From Pyricularia pennisetigena (Eukaryota; Ascomycota; Sordariomycetes; Magnaporthales; Pyriculariaceae): a stretch of 64,000 nucleotides of DNA. Each line of letters opens with the position of its first letter. Within the stretch, counting starts at the first letter, position 1. The notes under the pieces are model-generated. The model ran no database searches, was not told the origin of the DNA, and saw nothing but the letters and a program-made list of their open reading frames with translations. The stretch is taken from the NCBI RefSeq assembly GCF_004337985.1, contig NC_043740.1:1095080-1159079 (forward strand), in the 5' to 3' direction. The position numbers and the translations under genes were made by a program. This document shows, one piece after another, positions 46,819 to 59,408 of the stretch.

Positions 46819-47330
46819 TGCTAACAATATAATTGTAAGCAGGGGGTTAAGGCATTAAACCTAAGTGCGGCGTGGTATTAACCAGTGTTATAAGCCCTGT
46901 GAATACAGGGGTTAAATGCACTCAAACTGTAATTAATAGTTTTATTAATTGGTGGGGGAGACTTTGTTTTATTAACTTTAAATACCCTGCGACATACAAA
47001 TGGGGTCCGCACGATAGAAAACGTTCCGGTGCCGCAAACGATTTTCCGAAAAACTATTTTATATGGTTAAAGAACACCTTCATTATAATACAAACCATGT
47101 CTGGGTTCGTACGTATTAGTATAGGGTAGCTGACTCGTAAGTGGAGGGTGGGTGTGAACCCGGCCCAGGGTGAAACCCCATTCGCTGACATTTTGAATCG
47201 CAACTCCTGCAATACAAAATATAATAAAAAATCCGACAGCCCCAACAGCCCCATTTCGGCACTATTTATTAGAGTTTATATACAAATAAAAGTGGACCCA
47301 TTATATGCAAAGTAACGCATATAGTCAACA
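46819..47330 (-). repeat. Copia 3' LTR (minus-strand element)
   Basis: Forward strand starts TGCTAACAATATAATTG and ends CGCATATAGTCAACA. It is shorter than the other LTRs because about 45 bp is missing near 47120. Directly followed by the complement of the polypurine tract. Confidence 0.8.
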
Positions 47331-50300
47331 CCCCCTTTTTTGGTACTATTTACATAAAGTCGGAAAAGAAAATAACATAAAAATAAAACCTTAAAAGAAA
47401 AGATTCCCCTTGTGTCCCAGCCCGATTAAAACTCCCGATATAAACCCCCTAGATAATTAAACCCTTTATACCGACCTATAACCCCCGAAATGGACGAACC
47501 CCCGAATTGGAACAAGCCCCCAACATTGTCACAACCCCCGGATTCGAACCCCCGATTTGCATAATATTAACCCACGGAACTAACTATTGAGCCAGGTAGC
47601 TAGTTTGGCTGTTGGTTGGTAATAGTCCAAGCTAGGCATATTATATAGGGTATTTCGAATGCGTAAATCGCCCAAAACACGAACTTTTTCAATGCTGATT
47701 CAACTTTGGGTATAGGTTTCGTTATTTTAGGTGTATGGTCGGTATAACTTATTTAATAATCAACCTGTACAGGGGAGATTCGGGTAAGACGGACGGTATT
47801 GGGTTAACAAATATCCAGTATTGCGGACAAAGGAAATGTAATGGGTAATTAGCTAACGAACTAATTAAATACCCTAAAGTTTAATAGGTAAAAACTAAGT
47901 TTTTAGGGGTTTAAACCCTATAAACTTTAAAAAAACCTTGTAATCTGGAAGCCTTAGGGGTTTTCTTAAACTATTAGCGGGCATTTGTTTGGATTTCAAA
48001 TATTTTAAGGTTATTAGTCCTTGTGTAACTAATTCCCGTACGTAGTGAGATTTTAATAACGTATATTTAATACGTTGGTGGCGCGTAGGGTAATATACGT
48101 TAGTTACAAAACTTGTAATACTTCCAAATATTGCAATAGGGCCTTTTATAGGTAGTCCAATTTTTATAAATAAGTTTTTAAACCATTATTCTTAAGCAGG
48201 GCTTCCGTTAAAGTATCGGTTTCGGCTTTTGATATGCTTTAAGCTATAATACTAGCCTTTTTGCACTTCCACGTTTTAGGGCCCCCAAATAAGGTATACA
48301 AATATCCGTAAATGGATTTTGAGTTTTCCCTAGCCCCGGTAAAATCGCTATTATTAAAACCCAGCTATTTAAAGCTTTTAAAACGCTTTATTAAAGGATT
48401 GGGTAGTAATTGGGTTCATAATACTTTATTTCCGTAACAAATAAATAAGGATGTAATAGCCCTTAAATAACGTAATAGATTTTTACCTGCCGTTAAATGG
48501 ATTATATTAGTTTTTGTTAAAAAACGTAAAAACCATTAAACCGCAAAACCGATATCCGGGCGCGTTTATAGCATTAAATATATAAGGGTGCCGATAATAC
48601 GCTGTAATAATTTGATTTCCGACGCATTTACGGGTTTACCCCCGCTATAATTTAGTACACCCGGTTATAAAGGAAAAGATTTAGGTTTACAATTAGCTAA
48701 TCCGAACGTTACTAATATTTCCTTTATAAATTGATTTTAATTGAGCCAAAATAGGCGTTTAAACCTATCCTTTATAATTTAAACGCCAAAAAGTAGGCTG
48801 CAGCGCCCTTGTTTTTCAACGCGTATATTTTACTAAAACGGGTATTTAAATCCTAAATGAATTGCAGTTTAGGACCTATTAGCAGGTAATCGTTTATAAA
48901 GGTAACGATAAAATGTTTGGATTCAACGTGATAAAAAACAGCGGGATTAAAAATTAACGCTTTAAAACTTTTTTTTAAAAAATAGGGTTTTAAGTTTGTT
49001 TTGCCATTTTTTGGACGCTGTTTCGAACCGTATAGCGCCTTTTCCAACTATATAACCTGCAATTCTTTCGGATTATAACCTATTTCCACTAAAACTATAA
49101 CGGTGATAAGGTTACAAATTTTGGCCCATTCGTTGAAACCGTTTGGAATTTGCAAATATATGCTTACGTCGGTAAGGTCATTATTTAAAAACGCACCGAT
49201 AAAATCGATTTGTTTTATTTCCCAATTTTCTGTATTAATTATAGCTAAGAATATACGCCAGGTAAGTGGTATATTAATGCTAGCAAAAGTTTCGATATAA
49301 TTTAGGCCTTCGACCTGTAAAAAACGCCTAATCACAGACCTGATTTTGTATTTTATAGCCTTAATTCTTTTATCCTTTTTCAATTCAAATACCGGCCGGG
49401 TAAAAACGAGTTTACGGCCTGCAGGCATTTTAATTGTAGTCATAAAACGGAAGGTTTTTGCAGTAACGACTTGGTTAAGTTTAAACGCTAAAGCAGCTAA
49501 CCACTTAGCATTTTGAGGGTTATTTAGTGCCTGGTGGTAATTATTTGGTTTACCGTTTTTTTGGGCTTTTTCTTTATGTTTGTTTGGTTTGAAATCAAAA
49601 ATAAGGCACGTAATTTATGTCGATTAAATCTGGGCTTTCGAATTGCGAATGTAATTCCATATTCTGTATTTTAGGTGCTCAAAACACAGGAATTTCCCTT
49701 GTTTTAAATACTGGATTAGGTACCGTTACCGTTACAAGTTCTGGGGGACGAATAGTAGGTTATATAGGCCTAGCGTGCGCTGTATTTTCGGGGTTTAAAT
49801 GCCCTTTAACGGGTGGTAACTGCCCTATAACAGGTTGAGAATACTCCGTATTTTCAGATGGTAAATACCCTATTTTTTCAGGGTTTTTTAGGGGATAATT
49901 ATCCGCTGGAACGGTGTTAATTTCATTTTCAAGTTCAAAATCAAAATCCCCATTTAAATTTGTATTTTCCCGCTTTAAAGTCTGTAGCGTTTGCTTTTAA
50001 AATACCCAATTTTCAGCGGCTGCACCCTTCAAAACTCCTAAGGTAAAGGCTTTATATACGGCCCGTTTAGCGGGTGCGTGAACAAACGCTGTAGAATTTA
50101 ATAAATGGGTTAAAAGTTTCACCGTTTCGGTGCGGGGAGCCAATTTATTACATTTTTGGCGTTTTTCCAACGGTATAATAGTCTGGCATACAGTATCAAA
50201 GGCCCGAAAATGCCCTAAACTGGGCTCGTACGGTAATCCAGGTTCAAATTCGGAATAAAATTCCTCGTAAAGTGTTAAATCCTTATTAATTATCGATATA

Positions 50301-50351
50301 CGGTTAACTAAATTACGCACGGCAAAGAGTAAATAATATTATAAATACAAT
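47331..50351 (-). pseudogene. Minus-strand Copia relic (integrase to 3' end)
   Basis: Reads from mid-integrase (50351) through the linker, RT and RNase H to the polypurine tract (CCCCCTTTTTT complement, 47331-47341). RT pieces: IKQIDFIGAFLNNDLTD in the 49048-49443 frame, LEKALYGSKQRPKNGKTNLK and FINDYLLIGP at about 48870-49047 (catalytic Asp read as Asn). RNase H lies near 48200-48560. It carries the best-kept tRNA-like A and B boxes (47540-47594). The 5' part is missing: a plus-strand LTR begins at 50352. Confidence 0.82.
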
Positions 50352-50923
50352 TGTTAGTTATATGCGTTATTATGCATGTAATGGGTCCACTTTTATTTAT
50401 ATATAAGCCAAAATAGATAGTGCCGAAGTGGGGCTGTTGGGGCTGTCGGATTTTCCGTTATATTATATATGTTGCAGGAGTTGCGATTCAAAGTGTCAGC
50501 GAATGGTGTTTTACCCTGTACCGGGTTTAACACCCACACTGCACTTGCGAGTCAGCTACGCCATACCGGGCTGAAATTTTTTACCAAATTAGCAAATTAA
50601 TGCGAACCCAGAGATGGTTTATGAGGAAATGAGGGTGTTTTTTCAATAACGTATATAAAATAATTTTTCGGAAAATCGTGTGCGGCACCGGAACTGTTTG
50701 GGGGTGCGGACCCCCATTTCGATGTCGGGAAGTAGGTAAGGGAGATAAAACAAAATCTCCCCCGCCAATAAATTGAATTTGTTGATCCCAAAATTAATAA
50801 ACCAGTTTGGTAAATAATTTAATGCATTCAAACCCTGTAATTACAGGTTTTTGTAACGCAATTAGCATTACGCCGCATTGAGGTTAATGTTTAAACCCTT
50901 GTTAATAACCCATATTATTAACT
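50352..50923 (+). repeat. Copia LTR (plus strand)
   Basis: Starts TGTTAGTTATATGCG. The right end is less certain, around ACCCATATTATTAAC. Followed by the same leader as at 10509, so this is a 5' LTR of a truncated plus-strand element. Confidence 0.75.
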
Positions 50924-53590
50924 GGTTATAGACCCGGGGAGGTTTTAGTTTGTGCATCAAAATGCATTTTGCATCGCTGGAAACCCTGAAATTCAGGTTT
51001 TATTTTGGTTATTGTCGCATTTTTACAGCACGTATATTGACGAAGATATTACTGCTTTTGTGCGAAATTGTTGGTTTTAGCCGTTAATTTGGCATTTAAC
51101 CCCCTATATTTCCAGCAGGGGTTGTTAAAAATAAACGTTCGATTCAAGCCTTTTTAATTATTGCAGCGATCGTTTGCGTTGCAAATCCAAAATTTTTGGT
51201 ATGGTTTTTATGGATCGTTCACGCCACCGTCATTGGCCAAAATTTCAATAGGGCTTACGCTAGCGAATTAGGACCAAAAACCCCTGTATTCGTTCGCAAT
51301 AACCCACAAAATTTTAATGAGTTTAATAGGGTTTACAATAACCCATAAACCCATTAACGTAATTACGTTAATTGGTAGTCTCAGTGCTTAGACTAGATCC
51401 CCCTGCTTCGCAGTGGGGACCGAGCGCTCCATGTAGCTTTTAGCCACATGTCTTTTCGACCAATTATATTGGCCGAAAAGATCGCGCTCGTTTTAGTCTG
51501 AGGACATCTTGTCGCATTTCGCCGTTTATGGCGGTACCACCAACGATAATTTGTCGCATTTCGCCGTTTATAACGGTATTTTTAATAATATACCTAATGT
51601 TGCGATATCGCTAATAATTGTTCTATTAATATAAGGATAATTTGTGGTATTATCCCGTTTATAGCGGGTATATACAAAATATTCGCATTATAATGGTAAA
51701 AGAAGATGGTATACCCATAGCTTGCAATTAAATATTTGATTAAAAAAATAAACAAAAATCATAAAAGTATATAGTATTTTGCGTTAAAATGATTGGAATT
51801 TCTTAATTATTTGAACACCAGCCCCGTCTTTATAACCACTGTATTTGGAAAAATAATAAAATATTGAGTAAAATTTGTAATTTTTCCTTATATTTAATTG
51901 TTATTTTGAATAATGGTAGATAATATTAATTTTAATTTGAATTGCAGTATAAATAACCTAGCAAGCCTTATACTGCAAAGTGCATGCAATTCTCGATTAA
52001 AACAAGAGTTTTATTGATTTTTTTATATAAATTAACAATTTGTTGAAAAACTAAATAATTTACGCAAATATTGGTAAAACTAAGATATTTTTAATTTTTG
52101 CATTCCTTTATCAACTTATTGCTAAATCTTGCTTGAGTTTTCTTTTATAAATTTTATTTGATTAAATAAAGCAAAAAATACAAAATAACACAAATTTAAC
52201 ATTGTTTTATATAAAATAATAACAAGGACCGGTATTACAGATCGAACTTTACGTTGACGCTTGTTTATATACGTGATCCACTTTTGCAAATTTTGGTTTT
52301 ATTAGTGTTAAAATTGGTAGAAATGTAAAAGCATTTCGATTGTGAAATATATATAAAATTAGATATACTTTACCTATCCGCATATTTAACGGCTTATATA
52401 ATCGGATATACGTACCAAAATGTATTATTGTATTAAATGAATATGTACCAGCCTCCACGTGCAAAAACTTCAAAATTTGGCTTCAAAACAAAAATAATAT
52501 AGAATAAATTAAATAAAGCAAAAAGATCTATAAAATGCATATTTAGCATTCTTTTTTATTAAACAGCTTTTAGAGCCGATATTATGAGCTGGATTAAAGC
52601 TGGACGTTTCTTCAGATACTTAATCGAATCTCTGACATTTTGGTTTCATTATCGTTAAAATTGGTAAAAATATAAACGAGCTTCGATTGTAAACCATAAA
52701 TAAAAAAATATATACTTTGCTTATCCGCTTATTTAACTGCTTATTTAATATGGTATATGCACCAAAATTTATTTTAACGATATACATATATATATATACG
52801 ACCCCCCACGTGCAAAATTTATAAAATTTGGTCAAAAATTAGAAATAATATTAAAATAAATCCACAATCGAAAAAAAATCGAAAAAACAGTACCGCCATA
52901 AACGGATTAAGGGCAGGTGGTATCGAATTCGGCCATTATAATGGATAAAAAAATGAATCGAATCGCTGCTAATAACGGTATTAAACGCTATTTTCAACGA
53001 TATTTTCTTTTTTCAATATTTTGCGTGGTTGTGGAATAATAAAGGAGTGTCGGTCGAAAAAAGGCCAAAAATACCGCTATAAACGGCGAAAATCGACAAA
53101 TTGTCCTCAGACCTAAACCAAAGTGTTTTTTGGATAAACCCACAAATACATTGCAAAACCGCAATTGAGCCACGACGTGGATCAATTGTGGAGCTCTGGG
53201 CTTCGGGAATAAGCCCTAAGACTAGAAAATACCGTTATGAGCGGCGAAAATCGACAAATTATCCTCAAACCTAAATTAGAGCGTTTTTTGGATGGATCCA
53301 CAAATGTATTACAAAGCCGCAATTGAGCCACGAAGTGGAGCGAAGCGAACGAAATGGATCAATTGTGGAGCCCTGGGCTTCAGGGATAAGCCGTGAGACT
53401 AGTTAATTGGTTCGCTACCCTGCACGATATTTGCACGTTACTTTGCAGATTACCCTGCACCCATTTGACGAATTGAATTCGTTACGTGCACCTGGATTGG
53501 TATAAATATCAGGGCAGCCATTAATTGCGTATTTTAGGGATTCCAAACCTGTATTTTAGTGGATTTTAACCATTGAAAATAGCAATAAGC
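50924..53590 (+). other. Copia leader fragment split by a MULE-like element
   Basis: 50924-51375 and 53402-53590 together are homologous to 10509-11130. The interruption is the MULE-like insertion 51376-53401. The fragment ends at 53590 where another MULE-like element begins. Confidence 0.75.
51376..53401 (-). mobile_element. Non-autonomous MULE-like element with duplicated left end
   Basis: Inverted copy: the right end comes first (TAGTCTCAGTGCTTAGACTA at 51376). 51376-53224 is a full unit of 1849 bp; 53225-53401 is an extra copy of the left end. The whole is flanked by a perfect 9-bp duplication GTTAATTGG (51367-51375 and 53402-53410). The related Copia leader at 10961-10970 has the undisrupted site. 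No coding capacity. Confidence 0.9.
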
Positions 53591-55394
53591 TACTCTTAGG
53601 GCTCATCCCTAAAGCTTAAAGCTCCACAATTAATCCACTTCGTGGCTCAATTGCGGTTTTGCAATGTACTTGTGGGTCTATCCAAAAAACGCTCTGGTTT
53701 AGGTTTGAGGATAATTTGTCGATTTTCGCCGTTTATGGCGGTATTTTTGGCCTTTTTTCGACCGACACTCCTTTATTATTCCACAACCACGCAAAATATT
53801 GAAAAAAGAAATATCGTTGAAAATAGGAATTGTTAGGCCTTTTTCATAAATCCAAAACTTTTTGCACCCGGTACGCCAATTAAAAGTTGGATATAGCCCG
53901 CCCTTAATCCGTTCATGGCGGTACTGTTTTTTCGATTTTTTTTCGATTTTCGATTTTTTTTAATATTATTTTTAATTTTTGACCAAATTTTATACTTTTT
54001 GCACGTGGAGGGTCGTATATATGTATATATCGCTATGAGAAATTTTGGTGCTTTTATCGGATTATATAAGCAGTTAAATAAACGGATAGGCAAAGTATAT
54101 ACTTTTTTATATATAATTTACAATCGAAACTCGTTTATATTTTTACCAGTTTTAACGATAATGAAACCAAAACTTCAGAGATTCGATTACGTATATAGAC
54201 AAACGTCCAAATCCAATCGCACTTACAATATCGGTTTTGAAAACTGTTTAATAAAAACAAATGGTAAATGTGTATTTTATAAATCTTTTTGCTTTATTTA
54301 ATTAATTTTATATTATTTTTGTTTTGCAGCAGAATTTTGTGGTTTTTGCACGTGGGGGGTGGCATATATATACTTAGTATAATATCACATTTTTGTACGT
54401 ATACCTAGTTATATAAGCCCTTAAATATGCGGATAGGTAAAGTATATCCAATTTTATATATATTTTACCATCGAAATGCTTTTACATTTTTACCAATTCT
54501 AATATTAATAAAACCAAAATTTGAAAAAGTGGACTATATATATAAATAAACGTTAACGTAAAACCCGATTTGCAATACCGGCCCTTCTTATGTTTTTATA
54601 TAAAAAACTGCTAAATTTGTGTTTTTTTTGTATTTTTTGCTTTATTTAATTGAATAAAATTTATAAAAAAAGAACTTATATAGAATCTACTAGCAAATTG
54701 ATTAAAGAATTTATAAAGTGAAAATATTTTCATTTTACCAATATTTGCGTAAATTATTTAATTTTTTAACAAATTGTTAATTTATATAAAAATATTAATA
54801 AAACTTTTGTTTCAATCGATAATTGCATGCACTTTGCAGTATTAGGTTTACTAAGGTATAAAGGCTGTAAACTAAATTACAATAATTATTGCATACCATT
54901 ATTTAAAACAAAAATTAAATATAATAAAAAATTACAGATTTTATTTAATATTTTAATATCTTTCCAAATACAGTAGCTATAAAGACGCGGCCGGCATTCA
55001 AATACTCAGCAAACTCCAATAAATCTAACGCAAATTACTATATACTTTTATAATTTTTATTTATTTTTTTATACGAATATTTAATTGCATACTATGGGTA
55101 CACTATTTTCTTTTACTATTATAATGCGAATATATTGCATTTACCCGCTACAAACGGCAGAATACCACAAATTATCCTTATATTAATAAAATAATCATAA
55201 GCGATATCGTAATATTAAATATATTATTAAAAATACCGTTATAAACGGCGAAATGCGACAAAATGTCCTCAGACTAGAACGAGCGCGATCTTTTCGGCCA
55301 ATGTAATTGGTCGAAAAGCCATGTGGCTGAAAGGTACATGGAGCGATCGGTCCCCACTGCGAAGCAGGGGGGTCTAGTCTGAGCATTGAGACTA
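53591..55394 (+). mobile_element. Non-autonomous MULE-like element (plus copy)
   Basis: Left end TACTCTTAGGGCTC at 53591, right end GAGCATTGAGACTA at 55394; 1804 bp. The junction between left end and body (about 53827-53900) differs from other copies. Flanking 9-mers (GCAATAAGC, CCACGGGGG) do not match. A GC-rich type I repeat begins at the next base. Confidence 0.8.
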
Positions 55395-55770
55395 CCACGG
55401 GGGCCCATAGCAGCCCAAATCGGTGGGGCGGCCAACCCGTGGGTGGGTTGAACTTTTTATGGGAGGGGGGGGGGGGGCGGCCCGGCCCAAAACCGTACAC
55501 GGGTTTTTTGGCAACCCGCGGGCCCCCGTGGGAAAACCCGTAAAATTACAAATTTTAGATATTTATACCTCTGATTTTTTGTTCGAAATATAGGTAAAAT
55601 CACAATTATGAGTAAAATATAATACAAAATTACGATGGTAGGTAAAATATACTATGAATCTACGATTGCAAATAAAGTATAAAAGGAAAATAAACATATT
55701 AAACCGTTATATTATAATTGGGAGTTTTTCGAACTACGTTTCTAAATAATATTACCCTGTACCCGTTTTA
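55395..55770. repeat. GC-rich type I repeat with AT-rich tail
   Basis: 55395-55535 matches 33549-33685, including the inverted ends CACGGGGGCCC and GGGCCCCCGTG. It has an internal run of G at about 55465-55478. It is followed by a short version of the AT minisatellite and the TTGGGAGTTT...TACCCGTTTT sequence that also follows at 35880-35935. The same order in both places suggests one transposon end. Confidence 0.65.
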
Positions 55771-56313
55771 TCCCACGGGGTTTCCAGGCCAGCAGAATGC
55801 GGGGGTTCACCCCATACATTAGAATCAAACAATGGCAATAATATAAGTGATTCCAGGCCGCTCGACTTTGGTTCCTCCACCTTTATCCAACTGAATAATA
55901 ACGGCAAATTCCCTGTGAATAAACTTGAAAACTGCATTATACTAATTTGTTTTGGCCAAATTAAATTTTTGGGTGTCCACCTTTGTTTCTACATTATTTG
56001 ATATTTATATCAAATTGAGAACAATAACAATAAAATAACGAAGACCATTATTTCCCAAAATTGGTAACCTATAATACAGTATAACCATTGATATTGATTT
56101 ATATATCCCCATTTTTCCGTGTCGAAGGTTTAAGTTATACTAAACCCAAAAAAAATTATACTATTGTCCTTTTTGTCCGGCGCAACTTGCAAAATCTTTT
56201 TGGATTGCTATAATATTATAAAAGGTAAAATCACGGATTTTATCTTTTTCTCTATATTATGGAAATAGTTAACACATTATGCATTTCATCCCTTGTTGTT
56301 ACACAGGGCTGGG
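55771..56313. repeat. Segmental repeat X, copy 2
   Basis: Homologous to 31692-32389. It ends at ACACAGGGCTGGGGCTG, a few bases into the signal-peptide sequence that continues in copy 1. Confidence 0.7.
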
Positions 56314-56315
56314 GC

Positions 56316-57230
56316 TGATGTGAATGAGAAGACCGTTTCCACGGCCCACTCTAGACGGTCCACATATCTGCTTGATTGAGTCCTGATGACGGCAAGCCGC
56401 AAGATATATCAATCCATAAATACGCTTTTCTGCCTCATTTTTTGTTTGTGTTTGGACTCCCGAATCTTCGACAACAGAAATTTAGTGCCGAGTTGCTCAA
56501 AGGGACGTTTTTGCAGTCGCTGCATTCGGATTCCCGTGCCATCTGAATCTGCGGTATGTCAAGCTTGACGGCAAACGCTCTCCGAAATCCATAGATACTC
56601 GCGGGCTAGTAAAAAGCATCTGGTGAAGGTGCGTCGTGAATCTAATGCTAACATCGTCTCTCCATCCCGAAAGACCAAACCTTAACATTCATCCCACGGC
56701 AATCAAGAACAATGGTTAAAGTCTGCAAAAGGGAAAAACCATGTCCAGAGAGCTCCGTTCAGACCTTCCTCACCACCCAAAGGCCCTAGAGACTATGCTG
56801 GCTGTGGTTGTTTGTGAGCCGCCTTTGCCACGGCATGGCAGGGGCTGGACTGAGCCGGGATCCAACCCGGCGACTCGGTGGCTGTCTTTGCAGCCGGCCC
56901 CGGTCGGCCCTATGTGCGCGTACAACGCCTTCCTCCGCGGCGCGTCCATTGGAGTTTGCGCACCGAGGGAGTGGATCGTGATTTTGAAAGAACCTGCCGT
57001 AGATTTAAATTCATTTTTGAGTCTCACTGAATCAGCTTACAGTGCAAATGTCGACAACTACTTTACGTCTTTTCCCACAGTAACTTTTGTGCCTGGAGTC
57101 CCTTCAGTAGATGCCCCATCACTCTGGGCATCCTCCCCGCTGGCGGTAACTCGCGCTTTGTATGCCCTAATCCCCAAGGTCAAGTTAGTCAATGCCAACC
57201 AAAAGGAAAACAGGCAAGCGAGAAGAATTC
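56316..57230. other. Non-repetitive DNA downstream of the transporter gene
   Basis: GC-balanced. A 168-codon frame (56741-57247, plus) overlaps the transporter stop by 17 bp; I recognise nothing in it and do not call it a gene. A tRNA T-arm-like palindrome CCGGGATCCAACCCGG-type sequence lies near 56857-56872, without the rest of a tRNA. Confidence 0.4.
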
Positions 57231-58742
57231 TTACTCCTGTCGTTTGAGATAAACATCAAGCACATGCGTCGCCGCCACCAACGCCAAGGCGCAAGCCAGG
57301 CAGAAGCTGAATCCCTTGGGGAACCGTGGGCTTTCGACGGTGGGGAAAGTCAGCAGGGGAGTCCAGGCGGTGGACGACTGGGCGATGATGGTGATGACGA
57401 CGAGGGTAAAAGACCGCTCCTCCGGCGAGTCGCGCAGCAGCGTGTTCACCCAACCGTGCAGGACGCTCGACAAGGCGTTGGCCCAATACATGGTGGAAAA
57501 ACCGTACCACATCGCAGCCTCGGGCACGTCCCAGATAACGAGGATGACGAGGCCAGAAGCGTTCAGCAGCGAGGACGCCGTGATGGCCCAGGCCGGACCG
57601 AGTATGAGATCCGAGGCGAAGCAGGCCAGCAGGTTATAAAGGATGCCGAGGGCCGGGGCGATGGTTCCCAGCTCGTTGATCTGCGCAGGGCTGTACCGGC
57701 CCAGGCTTTTGATCCAGAGAAGGAAGCTGCCGGTCGTTTTGTGAATGCCTGCGTTCCAGAAGAGGATGTCGACCAGGACGACTGTCCAGAAACGCGGGCT
57801 CAAAAGGATCTTTTTCAGGTTTCCCACCTTGAACTTGCCTGCCGTGACGTGGCCGTTGCGCTCGAGGCGATCCCTGCCGATCTGAATGTCCTTTTCGTTG
57901 AGGACCCAGCGGTTGGGCTGCTCGATGGTGCCGGGGAGGAGGAAATAGCCCATGATTCCGACGGGGAACGTGATGAGTGCGCAGATGATGTACATCCATC
58001 GCCAGCCCGAGAGCCCGTTGACGCCCTCGAGGCGATGCGAAGCCCCTGCTGCCACCAGCCCGGCGGTCAGAGTCCCCAGGTTGAGGCCGGTATAGAAAAG
58101 TCCACCACGGCGGGCAATCTCGTGTCCGCGATACCAGGAACCTGCAGGGAGGATTTGAAATGATCAGCACTCCAGATAGCAATCAGGGGTTCAAAGCAGA
58201 GGAACGAGTCCGAAAAAATACTGACCAAAGACGTAATGCATCGCCGGAAAGAAGGCAGCCTATATAAAAGGGAGCAATGGTCAGGTACAATCCGGGCTGG
58301 CGTCATCTTGCCCATGTATTTTTCTTACTTCAAAGAATCCAACCAGGAAACGGTACGCGGCCATCTCACCAAAGCTCTGGGCGCGGTATTGAAGCAGTGT
58401 AAAAAGACCCCACATAACGTCCATGAATGGGATGGACCAGTACATGGGGATGTACGTGAACAGGAACATGAACGGGACCATCCCAACCACCGCACCTATC
58501 GTGTACATGGTCTGCAGTTGAACGAGCTCGTTTCCCTGGAAGTTGAGCTCCTCTTTCATGCCGGCGACATAAGCATTGTTGAGATTTGCCTGGTCGATGT
58601 ATTTTACCCAGTAGGCCAGGACGGCGTACGGAACGACAACCATGTCGAGCTTGATGATAAAGCGACGCTCCTCGGGCGTGTCGTCATCCGAATACCACTG
58701 AATCCTCCACCATTTTTGGCGAGGAACTGTGGATTCCACCAT
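57231..58742 (-). CDS. MFS transporter, anion:cation symporter (Dal5/pantothenate-type) family
   Basis: Three exons on the minus strand: 58742-58329, 58259-58226 and 58141-57231, joined by GT-AG introns (GTAAGA...ATATAG; GTCAGT...CTGCAG) that keep frame. The product is about 452 residues. The N-terminus shows TPEERRFIIKLDMVVVPYAV, then YWVKYIDQANLNNAYVAGMK, the signature start of fungal ACS-family permeases such as the pantothenate transporters. Exon junctions restore LVGFFEAAFFPAMHYVFGSW and RRGGLFYTGLNLGTLTAG, expected at the middle of TM5-6. Ten or more hydrophobic segments, plasma membrane. It imports a small organic anion; the substrate cannot be read from sequence. Divergent from the monooxygenase, so possibly importing its substrate. 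Confidence 0.85.
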
Positions 58743-59408
58743 TTTCGCGGCGTCAGACTATGGCAACTGTTCTTTTCGCCGCTCGTCTAGCCAAAGTTCA
58801 TGTGGGTGTTTCCTGAGGCTGCGGACACGTAAACAGGTCAATGGCGTTGAAGTAGGGGACCGTTTCTGTTGAGCAGAATGCGGTGCTCTAGTGTAGTCCT
58901 GACGGGACGGGGCAGAGGTATCGGAAAACGTGTACATATACGTGCCTGTCCGCCAAGCAAGCAACGTCCGAGACTCCAATCTTTTTGTTCGGTGCATGCC
59001 TTCCTACATAATCGCGATACAGGCAAAAAAAAAAAAAAAAAAAAAAGAGGGCCGAAATTGCACCATTGTGGATATTTCCTGGTTTGCCTGCTCTTGGCTG
59101 CCGACTAGAATGATAAGAGACGGAGAGATAGTCGGCGGGGTTTTTGCTTTCAGCTCAGATAACGCAAATTACCCAATGCGGTGATCACGAAAGGGTGGGC
59201 TGCTGTGGCGTGATCCGAAACCACGGCCATCATCCGAAACTCGGCTTTTCGATTCGGGGTGCATTCCGAAATCGCGAGATCTTGCTCAGGTTTATTTCTT
59301 TTTTATGGATCAGTATATAACTGTATCTGTGACAAGGCGTTGTAGTAGGGCTGACCGTTGGGCACTTCTGCGTCCTCTCAAATTGACTGCAGCACCGCAC
59401 ATGGCAAC
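58743..59408. promoter_or_regulatory. Shared divergent promoter region
   Basis: 666 bp between the two start codons. It holds a TATATAA box at 59314-59320, about 90 bp before the monooxygenase ATG. A CGG-N7-CCG palindrome (59224-59236) is of the type bound by Zn2Cys6 regulators. Three TCCGAAA repeats (about 59213, 59233 and 59263) lie within 60 bp. A run of 22 A lies at 59025-59046. Co-regulation of both genes is inferred. Confidence 0.5.

Noticed and set aside
56850..56880. tRNA T-arm-like palindrome
   Set aside because: No matching A-box, acceptor or anticodon arm on either strand; B-box has a mismatch.
56741..57247. 168-codon open frame on the plus strand
   Set aside because: Overlaps the transporter 3' end, has no recognisable motif and looks like a chance frame in GC-rich DNA.
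57192..58163. 323-codon frame opposite the transporter
   Set aside because: Antisense shadow of a real three-exon gene; composition is Arg/Gly/Asp-rich as expected from an opposite strand.
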